Assembly (NCBI GenBank): GCA_002726335.1
Contig: PBSR01000153.1
Coordinates: 1 to 30,410, forward strand
Reading direction: 5' to 3'
Length of the DNA: 30,410 nt
Source: Gemmatimonadaceae bacterium
GTDB taxonomy: Bacteria > Latescibacterota > UBA2968 > UBA8231
The first letter of the stretch is position 1. Every line of letters starts with the position of its first letter. A program made the position numbers and the translations under genes. The notes under the pieces are model-generated. The model made no database searches. It was not told the DNA's origin and was given only the letters and a program-made list of their open reading frames with translations. This document shows positions 24,711-30,410 of this stretch, one piece after another.

Positions 24711-25268
24711 ATGGCAGAGGCATTGGGCATACTGGAGACCACGGGTCTGACGGGGATCATCGCCGGCGCAGATGCGATGGCGAAGGCAGCAAAGGTAGAG
24801 TTGGCGGGTTGGGATCGCGTCGGCTCGGGAATGGTGACGGTCTTCTGCCGCGGCGATGTGGCGGCGGTGAAGTCGGCGGTGGATGCCGGAGCGCAGGCGG
24901 CGTCGAAAGTCGTGGAGGTCGGGGCCGTTCATGTGATCGCCCGCCCCCACGAAGATCTGGGTGTGCTGATCCCGTCCCATGCCGGGGGTGGCATCAGCGG
25001 CATCCGGGCGCTGGGGATGGTGGAGACGCGGGGCGCCACCGGTGTGATCGAGTCTGCCGACGCGATGGAGAAAGCGGCGGAGGTGGATGTGGTCAATGTG
25101 CAGGACATCGGCGGTGGTTTCATTACGGTCCTGGTGACCGGTGATGTGGGCAGTGTGCAGTCTGCGGTCACAGCAGGGTCGGAAGCGGCTGAGCGCGTCG
25201 GTGAAGTGATTACGCGTCACGTGATCGCCCGTCCGTCTGAACAGATTCTTTCCCTCTATCTAGGTTGA
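24711..25268 (+). CDS. BMC-T shell protein 1 (tandem BMC domains)
   Basis: 185 residues with two BMC domains, about 2-85 and 99-180. Both carry the family pattern: [20 protein letters not shown] and [10 protein letters not shown] in the first, [20 protein letters not shown] in the second. Pore loops are VGSG at 37-40 and IGGG at 133-136. Such proteins form trimeric pseudohexamers in shell facets. The length matches the single-layer PduT-like class; a PduT-type iron-sulfur pore cysteine is not obvious, the only Cys being residue 46 in a strand. AGGAAACGAG precedes the ATG. It is about 86% identical to the BMC-T at 28018, with an identical C-terminal 24-residue end. Confidence 0.93.
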   Translation: MAEALGILETTGLTGIIAGADAMAKAAKVELAGWDRVGSGMVTVFCRGDVAAVKSAVDAGAQAASKVVEVGAVHVIARPHEDLGVLIPSHAGGGISGIRALGMVETRGATGVIESADAMEKAAEVDVVNVQDIGGGFITVLVTGDVGSVQSAVTAGSEAAERVGEVITRHVIARPSEQILSLYLG

Positions 25269-25275
25269 ATGAACA

Positions 25276-25542
25276 ATGAGCGCACTGGGCATGATTGAGA
25301 CACGGGGACTGGCGGCGGCGGTGGAGGCACTGGATGCCATGCTGAAGACTGCGGATGTCACATTCGCCGGTCAGAAGCGGGTCGGGGCGGGACTGGTGAA
25401 TGTGATGGTGGAGGGGGATGTGGCGGCGGTGAAGTCAGCGGTAGACGCTGGCGCCGAGGCAGCGCAGCGGGTCGGTGAGTTGCGCAGTGTGCACGTCATT
25501 CCGCGGCCCATCGAGAAACTCAAAAGCAGCGTCGGCATCTGA
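25276..25542 (+). CDS. BMC-H shell protein (single BMC domain hexamer)
   Basis: 88 residues, one BMC domain: [35 protein letters not shown] with the pore loop at the end, [20 protein letters not shown], and [11 protein letters not shown] closing the domain. Hexamers of this type normally form the bulk of shell facets. It is the only single-domain BMC-H in the window and lies 7 bp after the first BMC-T stop. Confidence 0.95.
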   Translation: MSALGMIETRGLAAAVEALDAMLKTADVTFAGQKRVGAGLVNVMVEGDVAAVKSAVDAGAEAAQRVGELRSVHVIPRPIEKLKSSVGI

Positions 25543-25558
25543 CCAGGGTGACTGAATC

Positions 25559-26992
25559 GTGACCTCCTCCGTAGACGAACAGCAAGTTCGACGTATCGTC
25601 GAAGATGTCGTGGGGACGCTGCGCGCCCAGCAGGTTGTCGGCGCCGGTGGGCCGGCACCGTCTCGCGGCTCGGGCAAGGGTCTGTTCGCCACGGCGGACG
25701 AGGCCGTGGCCGCTGCCGATCGGGCGCAGAAAGCACTCGTGGCTGGAACGCTGGACCTGCGCAGACAGATTATCGAGGCGATTCGGCAGACCACTCGGGA
25801 TCACGCCGAGTCTTTCTCCCGCATGACGTACGCGGAGACGGGCATGGGGCGTGTCGAAGACAAGATCAAGAAGCACATGCTGGCGGCCGACACGACGCCT
25901 GGTGTCGAAGACATCCAAGCGGTCTCATGGACCGGGGACCACGGCCTTACCGTCGAAGAGGGCGCCCCCTACGGCGTCATCGCCGCCATTACGCCTTCCA
26001 CGCATCCGGTGCCGACGCTGGTGAACAATGCCATCAGCATGATCGCCGCGGGGAACTCGGTCGTATTCAACGCCCATCCAAGCGCCAAGCAGATCTCGGC
26101 GCATTCGGTTGAGGTCCTCAACGATGCCGTTGTGGGTGCCGGTGGCCCGGCGAATCTCATCACCTGTATCGAGAGCCCCACGATCGAGAGTGCGGATCAA
26201 CTGTTCAACCACAGAGGCGTGCGCCTTATCCTGGTCACGGGGGGGGCCGCCGTGGCCCGCGCCGCCCTCGGGGCACCGAAGAAATCGATCGTCGCCGGGC
26301 CGGGGAACCCTCCCGTCGTCGTCGACGAGACCGCCGACATCCGCAAAGCGGCACGGGACATCGTCGATGGCGCCGCTTTCGACAACAATGTGCTGTGCAT
26401 CGGCGAGAAGCAGTGCTTCGTCGTGGCCGGTGTCGCCGATCAACTCAAGCGCGAGATGGTCGCCTACAGCGCCGTCGAACTCGACACCCGTCAGATCGAC
26501 GCCCTGACAGCTGCGGCTCTGCCCGTGGGTGACGACGGTGAACCCCACGCGAGCCGTGACTTCATCGGCCGCAATGCCAATGTCCTGGGCCGCGCCATCG
26601 GTCTAGACCTTCCCGACGAGTTGCGCCTGCTCATCGGCGAGACCGGCGTCGATCATCCCTTCGTCACCGTCGAACAGATGATGCCCTTCCTGCCGATCGT
26701 GCGCGTCCGTGATGTTGACGAGGGTATCCGTCTGGCCATCGAATCGGAACACGGCCACCGGCACACAGCGGTGATTCACTCGAAGAACATCGAGCACATG
26801 CACAACATGGCGCGAGCCGTGGACACGACTGTGTTCGTCAAGAACGGACCCTCCTTCGCCGGGCTCGGAGTCGACGGAGAGGGCTACTCGACGTACTCCA
26901 TCGCCGGTCCCACAGGCGAGGGGTTGACCACGGCCCGTACTTTCACCCGCCGGCGGCGCTGTGCCCTGGTGGACTACTTCCGCATTACCTAG
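25559..26992 (+). CDS. CoA-acylating aldehyde dehydrogenase, microcompartment type (PduP/EutE-like)
   Basis: 477 residues. It oxidises a short aldehyde to acyl-CoA with NAD+ inside the shell. The N-terminal ~22 residues (DEQQVRRIVEDVVGTLRAQQ) form an amphipathic helix typical of an encapsulation peptide, followed by a Gly/Pro/Ser linker. The core has APYGVIAAITPSTHPVPTLV, VFNAHPSAK and LVTGGAAVARAAL. The nucleophile is Cys280 in NNVLCIGEKQ, and FAGLGVDGEGYSTYSIAGPT lies near the C-terminus. The start is GTG at 25559, 17 bp after the BMC-H gene. The aldehyde (propionaldehyde, lactaldehyde or acetaldehyde) cannot be deduced, because the signature enzyme is outside the window. Confidence 0.93.
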   Translation: MTSSVDEQQVRRIVEDVVGTLRAQQVVGAGGPAPSRGSGKGLFATADEAVAAADRAQKALVAGTLDLRRQIIEAIRQTTRDHAESFSRMTYAETGMGRVEDKIKKHMLAADTTPGVEDIQAVSWTGDHGLTVEEGAPYGVIAAITPSTHPVPTLVNNAISMIAAGNSVVFNAHPSAKQISAHSVEVLNDAVVGAGGPANLITCIESPTIESADQLFNHRGVRLILVTGGAAVARAALGAPKKSIVAGPGNPPVVVDETADIRKAARDIVDGAAFDNNVLCIGEKQCFVVAGVADQLKREMVAYSAVELDTRQIDALTAAALPVGDDGEPHASRDFIGRNANVLGRAIGLDLPDELRLLIGETGVDHPFVTVEQMMPFLPIVRVRDVDEGIRLAIESEHGHRHTAVIHSKNIEHMHNMARAVDTTVFVKNGPSFAGLGVDGEGYSTYSIAGPTGEGLTTARTFTRRRRCALVDYFRIT

Positions 26993-27001
26993 GGACACTA
27001 G

Positions 27002-27319
27002 ATGCTCCTCGCCCAGGTGAAGGGCCACGTCGTATCGACGGCCAAGGTCGACAATCTGAACGGCCGCACGTTGCTGCTCGTCGAGGTGGTGACGGTGCGG
27101 CCCGATGGTCTCCATGGCACAGGTCGTGACCTGGTCTGCGTCGACGCGGTGGGCGCCGGCAAGGGCGAGGTGGTCCTGGCCGTGATGGGATCTTCGGCGC
27201 GGACCGCGCCGGAGCTCGGCACGGTGCCGACGGACGCCGCGGTGATCGCCATACTGGATGTCCTCACGGCTGACGGACAGCGCCTGGATCTGAATCAGGT
27301 CGCCGAGGCGGCCGGGTAG
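27002..27319 (+). CDS. BMC-P shell protein 4 (EutN/CcmL family)
   Basis: 105 residues. LLAQVKGHVVSTAKVDNLNGRTLLLVE, VCVDAVGAGKGEVVLAVMGSSAR and PTDAAVIAILDVL are canonical EutN/CcmL segments. It closely resembles BMC-P 1 (shared KVDNL, VCVDAVGAG, GSSAR), so the two are probably paralogues from within the locus. It sits between the aldehyde dehydrogenase and PduL genes, away from the three-gene BMC-P block. Confidence 0.93.
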   Translation: MLLAQVKGHVVSTAKVDNLNGRTLLLVEVVTVRPDGLHGTGRDLVCVDAVGAGKGEVVLAVMGSSARTAPELGTVPTDAAVIAILDVLTADGQRLDLNQVAEAAG

Positions 27320-27334
27320 GAATCGGGACCATCG

Positions 27335-28009
27335 ATGACGACGATTGCAGACAGGGCCCAGGTGGAGGCTCTCGTCCGGCAGGCGCTGCAGCGCCATCTG
27401 CCCGATTCGGGTCCGGCACCCGCACCTGAGTCGCCGCGCCTGATCGCGAACATTTCGGCAAGACACTGTCACCTCAACCAGTCCTCCCTGGATGTGCTCT
27501 TCGGGCCCGGGCGGCGCCTGACAGTACTCAAGCCGCTCCACCAGCCGGGGGCCTACGCCGCTGAGGAGACGGTGACCATCTTCGGCCCCCGCAAGCAGAT
27601 GATCTCCAACCTGCGCGTGCTCGGTCCCTTGCGTGATGCCTGCCAGGTGGAGCTCGCTTTCTCTGACGCTCGTTTCCTCGGAATCGAGGCGCCGGTACGC
27701 GTCAGCGGCGACACCGGGGGGTCTGCCGGATGCTATCTGGTCGGTCCTCACGGCGGGATCGAACTGCCCGAAGGGGTGATCCGCGCCGCACGACATGTGC
27801 ACATGAGCCCTGCAGACGCGTCGCACTATGGCGTCGCTGATGGCGATCGCATGCGCCTCGTGATCGACAGCGAACAGTCGGCTGTCTTTGACGATGTGAC
27901 CGTACGCGTGGGCCTGGACATCAAGCTCGAGGTGCACCTCGACACGGACGAAGGCAACGCTGTGGATCTGGTCAACGCCCGAAACGTCACCCTGAACCGG
28001 AACGGATAA
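27335..28009 (+). CDS. pduL: Microcompartment phosphotransacylase PduL
   Basis: 224 residues. It converts acyl-CoA plus phosphate to acyl-phosphate and free CoA, recycling CoA in the shell and feeding ATP formation. The two zinc-binding regions are ISARHCHLNQ (about 45-54) and ARHVHMSPAD (about 151-160); GPLRDACQVELAFSDAR is a further core segment. Residues ~6-21 (DRAQVEALVRQALQRHL) form an amphipathic helix, a candidate encapsulation peptide, followed by a Pro-rich linker. It forms a functional pair with the upstream aldehyde dehydrogenase. The gene is 15 bp after BMC-P 4. Confidence 0.95.
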   Translation: MTTIADRAQVEALVRQALQRHLPDSGPAPAPESPRLIANISARHCHLNQSSLDVLFGPGRRLTVLKPLHQPGAYAAEETVTIFGPRKQMISNLRVLGPLRDACQVELAFSDARFLGIEAPVRVSGDTGGSAGCYLVGPHGGIELPEGVIRAARHVHMSPADASHYGVADGDRMRLVIDSEQSAVFDDVTVRVGLDIKLEVHLDTDEGNAVDLVNARNVTLNRNG

Positions 28010-28017
28010 AGCAAGAA

Positions 28018-28575
28018 ATGGCACAGGCATTGGGGATACTGGAAACAACGGGCCTGACCGGGATCATTGCGGGGGGTGACGCGATGGCCAAAGCCGCAAA
28101 GGTAGAGCTGTCAGGCTGGGATCGTGTGGGTTCGGGGATGGCGACACTCTTCTGTCGCGGCGATGTCGCGGCCGTGAAATCGGCGGTGGACGCCGGGGCG
28201 CTGGCGGCGTCGAAGATCGTGGAGGTCCGCGCTGTGCACGTCATCCCGCGCCCACACGACGAACTGGGTGTGCTGATCCCGTCCAGCGGCGGCGGCGAGG
28301 TGAGTGGCGTTCGCGCCCTCGGTATGGTGGAGGCCCGTGGTTCGACTGGCGTCGTCGAGTCAGCGGATGCCATGGAGAAGGCAGCGGCGGTGGAGGTGGT
28401 GAAGGTGCTGGAGATCGGCGGCGGTTTCATGACGGTGCTGGTCACCGGCGATGTGGGCAGCGTGCAATCGGCGGTGACGGCGGGGGCCGAGGCGGCCGAA
28501 CGCGTGGGGGAAGTGATTACCCGTCATGTGATAGCCCGGCCGTCCGAACAGATCCTTTCCCTCTATCTAGGCTGA
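28018..28575 (+). CDS. BMC-T shell protein 2, recent paralogue of BMC-T 1
   Basis: 185 residues with two BMC domains and the same layout as the BMC-T at 24711. By hand count about 26 of 185 positions differ (86% identity). The region from [18 protein letters not shown] to the end is identical, and the same stop context is kept. Changes cluster in the linker between domains (IPSSGGGEVSG instead of [11 protein letters not shown]) and around strand positions 42-44. It is probably a within-locus duplication; the two could form mixed trimers or give different pores. Confidence 0.93.
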   Translation: MAQALGILETTGLTGIIAGGDAMAKAAKVELSGWDRVGSGMATLFCRGDVAAVKSAVDAGALAASKIVEVRAVHVIPRPHDELGVLIPSSGGGEVSGVRALGMVEARGSTGVVESADAMEKAAAVEVVKVLEIGGGFMTVLVTGDVGSVQSAVTAGAEAAERVGEVITRHVIARPSEQILSLYLG

Positions 28576-28576
28576 A

Positions 28577-29065
28577 TTGACTCAGATACTCGACATTGCC
28601 GCGGCGGTGATCACCGAACAGGTGCTTCGCGCTCACCATTCCGGTGAGGACGAGGTGATGGTGACGCCAGATGCGATCATCACGCCGTCGGCATGGGATT
28701 ACCTGCGGTTTCATCGCTTGCGGCTGAACCGGGGCAGTTCGGCGGGAGCGCCAGCGCCAGATCCGCAGTCGCCAGCCGGTGAGACGGCCATCGCCGAAGT
28801 GTTGCCCCCCGGTTCCGAAGCTGGAGTGCTCTCGCAGGGGCGGTGCGATCATCCCGACCGGGCTTATGGCTGCCGCACCGAGGAGTTTGGTTCCGGCTTC
28901 GTCGAACCCTCGTGCTGTACCGAATGTGCGGTCCGCAAGGCCCAGAATACCGGTGCCGGGGGGTGCAGCTGCGGCGGCTGCAACAGGAACGGCACCGACG
29001 CCGGCACGGAAGCTCTCGTGCAGCAGTTGACGGACGAAATCATGAAGCGATTGGGACAGAGCTGA
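28577..29065 (+). CDS. Cysteine-rich BMC-associated protein with candidate C-terminal encapsulation peptide
   Basis: 162 residues, starting at TTG 28577, one base after the BMC-T 2 stop. I recognise no named family over the full length. Residues ~1-52 (ITEQVLRAHHSGEDEVMVTP, then DAIITPSAWDYLRFHRL) resemble the short ITxxDV...vTPxARDyLR module found at the N-terminus of several microcompartment proteins such as EutT-type adenosyltransferases. After a Pro/Ala linker comes a cluster of eight cysteines (90, 99, 113, 114, 117, 130, 132, 135), including PSCCTEC and GCSCGGC, suggesting an Fe-S cluster or zinc. The end, EALVQQLTDEIMKRLG, is an amphipathic helix like encapsulation peptides. Probably a luminal cargo; redox or structural function unknown. 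Confidence 0.7.
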   Translation: MTQILDIAAAVITEQVLRAHHSGEDEVMVTPDAIITPSAWDYLRFHRLRLNRGSSAGAPAPDPQSPAGETAIAEVLPPGSEAGVLSQGRCDHPDRAYGCRTEEFGSGFVEPSCCTECAVRKAQNTGAGGCSCGGCNRNGTDAGTEALVQQLTDEIMKRLGQS

Positions 29066-29066
29066 C

Positions 29067-29651
29067 GTGGCTGACGCGGTAGGCATGATCGAGGTGGAGG
29101 GGGTGGCGGGTCTCATCGTCGGCGCCGATGCAGCGGCGAAGGCGGCTGCCGTCGAGTTGCTGGGCTGGGAGTCGATCGGCGGCTTCACGACGTTGTTTCT
29201 GCGCGGTACCGCAGGTGATGTCGATACGGCCCTGGTCGCCGGGGTCGACGCGGCCAGGGAGGTGGTCGATCACGTCGTCAGTGCCACCATGCACCAGCCA
29301 CAGCCGGAGACTCTGAACTTTGTCGGCTCACCCCTGCCTGAAGGCGACGACGAGTCACGGGCTCTGGCGCTGGGGATGGTGGAAACCCGGGGCTACGGGT
29401 CTCATGTGACGACCAACGACGCCATGATCAAGACCGCCCACGTGCGCATCGCCAACGTCCTGACCGTGCACAACCGTGTTGTCTGCACCGTGGTGACCGG
29501 ATCCGTGGACGACGTGGAGCAGGCGATCGCCACAGCGCGCCAGGCACTGGGTGACAGTGAGTGGCTTATGGGTGTGGCAGTGATCAGCCAACCATTGGCT
29601 GAGGTGGTGCGAGCCTTCGCGCACACCAACGCCGTTGCCGGGGCCAGCTGA
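29067..29651 (+). CDS. BMC-T shell protein 3, diverged tandem BMC domains
   Basis: 194 residues with two BMC domains, about 3-80 and 99-182. The first has VGMIEVEGVAGLIVGADA and VELLGWESIGGF at the pore. The second has [20 protein letters not shown], but its pore position reads VLTVHNRVVC, lacking the Gly-rich loop. It is therefore unlike BMC-T 1 and 2 and may form a differently gated or blocked pore. The start is GTG at 29067, 1 bp after the previous stop. Its TGA overlaps the next ATG by one base (TGATG). Confidence 0.88.
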   Translation: MADAVGMIEVEGVAGLIVGADAAAKAAAVELLGWESIGGFTTLFLRGTAGDVDTALVAGVDAAREVVDHVVSATMHQPQPETLNFVGSPLPEGDDESRALALGMVETRGYGSHVTTNDAMIKTAHVRIANVLTVHNRVVCTVVTGSVDDVEQAIATARQALGDSEWLMGVAVISQPLAEVVRAFAHTNAVAGAS

Positions 29652-30410
29652 TGGCTTCCGTCGCCATCGGGATACTCGAAGTACGTGGCATGGTCGCCCT
29701 GGCCGCGGCGGTGGACGTCATGTTCAAGGCCGCAACGGTTCGTCTCGCCGGGCGTCACATGATCGGGTCAGGTTGGCTGACCGTCGTCCTCGACGGGGCT
29801 ACCGGCGACGTGCAGACCGCCATCGACAGGGGCCGCGAGGAGGCCGCACGCCACGGCGACGTGATCACGGCAGCCGTCGTGCCGCGGCCCGAGTCAAGGG
29901 CACTCGAGCCCATGCCTCACGGACGGGCGAAGCTTGCAGGCAGCCACGACTACGAAGCACTCGGCATTCTCGAGACCAAGGGCGTGGTGCCCCTGGCGGC
30001 TGCCGCCGACGCCATGGTCAAGGCTGCAGATGTAGAGCTGGCGGGCTGGACCGCGATCGGTGGGGCCCTCGTCCACGCCTTCGTCACCGGCAGCGTCGGT
30101 GATGTGGAAGCCGCCATCGCCGCGGGAGAGACGGCCGCCCGTCGCGCCGGGGAATTCCACGGCACCCTCCTGCTGAGCCAGCCCGAAGCCGAGATCGGCG
30201 CTCTGTTTCCGCCGCAGCCGGCCGGTGCATGCCGCGCCGTCGGGGCGCTGGGAATCGTCGAGACCACTGGCTACGTGGGCTCGGTTGCCGCCAGCGATCA
30301 GATGGTCAAGGAGGCGGATGTCGATGTAGTGAGTCTGACCATCGGCAGCGGCGGCCGGGTCGCCGCCCTGGTCGACGGCCGGCTGGACGAAGTGGCAGCC
30401 GCCGTACGGC
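29651..30410 (+). CDS. Shell protein with three consecutive BMC domains (BMC-H plus BMC-T fusion), runs off window
   Basis: I translated this frame codon by codon: 253 codons, no stop, open at the window edge. Domain 1 (about 4-82) starts VAIGILEVRGMVALAAAVDV with pore MIGSG and resembles the BMC-H. Domain 2 (about 101-180) starts [20 protein letters not shown], with VELAGWTAIGGA as in first domains of BMC-T. Domain 3 (from about 198) reads ALGIVETTGYVGSVAASDQM, like second domains of BMC-T 3, with pore TIGSGG, and is cut by the edge. Linkers are about 18-20 residues. Known facet proteins have one or two BMC domains; three in one chain is unusual. The start ATG overlaps the previous stop. The complete domain count is unknown. 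Confidence 0.85.
   Translation, partial: MASVAIGILEVRGMVALAAAVDVMFKAATVRLAGRHMIGSGWLTVVLDGATGDVQTAIDRGREEAARHGDVITAAVVPRPESRALEPMPHGRAKLAGSHDYEALGILETKGVVPLAAAADAMVKAADVELAGWTAIGGALVHAFVTGSVGDVEAAIAAGETAARRAGEFHGTLLLSQPEAEIGALFPPQPAGACRAVGALGIVETTGYVGSVAASDQMVKEADVDVVSLTIGSGGRVAALVDGRLDEVAAAVR

Noticed and set aside
26603..28048. Minus-strand open frame of about 480 codons opposite AldDH, BMC-P 4 and PduL
   Set aside because: It spans three well-supported + strand genes and shows no family signature.

Overview
The window reads as a high-GC (roughly 60% or more by eye) Gram-negative-type bacterial chromosome. There is a secreted, beta-rich protein at the left edge and dense biosynthetic and carbohydrate-type genes, with GTG and TTG starts common. 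The combination of Gfo/Idh/MocA oxidoreductase, HpcH/HpaI aldolase, N,N-dimethylformamidase-like enzyme, a divergent Nramp-like transporter and a PduL/aldehyde-dehydrogenase microcompartment suggests an uncultivated lineage such as Latescibacterota or the Planctomycetes/Poribacteria surroundings. That placement is inference; there is no rRNA or other phylogenetic marker here. No tRNA, rRNA, CRISPR or transposase gene was seen.

Left part (1-7041): a truncated secreted protein gene (-), an HpcH/HpaI-type aldolase (-) divergent from a Gfo/Idh/MocA oxidoreductase (+) that is translationally coupled to an Nramp-like membrane protein (+). Convergent to these lie a polytopic membrane protein with a TPR-like tail and a GNAT/FemAB-like acyltransferase (both -).

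Middle part (7042-18573): a long + strand operon, ilvC-leuA-leuC-leuD-leuB-cimA-argJ-aspC-accA. It starts from a strong sigma70-type promoter (TTGACA, 17 bp, TATATT), has a roughly 300-nt leader encoding a small peptide very rich in Leu/Ile/Val followed by a hairpin, and ends in a textbook intrinsic terminator. Together the genes cover the leucine branch, threonine-independent isoleucine synthesis through citramalate, the shared reductoisomerase step, plus arginine, aspartate and fatty-acid functions. Two 160-bp imperfect palindromes of one family sit in this operon (leuC/leuD and argJ/aspC), each starting at the base after the upstream stop codon.

Next (18584-22428, - strand): queC, an N,N-dimethylformamidase-like protein, queF and a DUF5343-like protein with a long RGG/RGD-type disordered region.

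Right part (22486-30410, + strand): ispH, followed after only 7 bp by a bacterial microcompartment (BMC) operon running off the window. In order it holds three overlapping BMC-P pentamer genes, a BMC-T, a BMC-H, a CoA-acylating aldehyde dehydrogenase, a fourth BMC-P, a PduL phosphotransacylase, a second BMC-T about 86% identical to the first, a cysteine-rich protein with a candidate C-terminal encapsulation peptide, a divergent third BMC-T, and an open frame with three consecutive BMC domains. The core chemistry would be aldehyde to acyl-CoA to acyl-phosphate inside a shell; the aldehyde-generating signature enzyme is not in the window. The three-domain shell protein and the cysteine-rich cargo candidate are the most novel-looking items.
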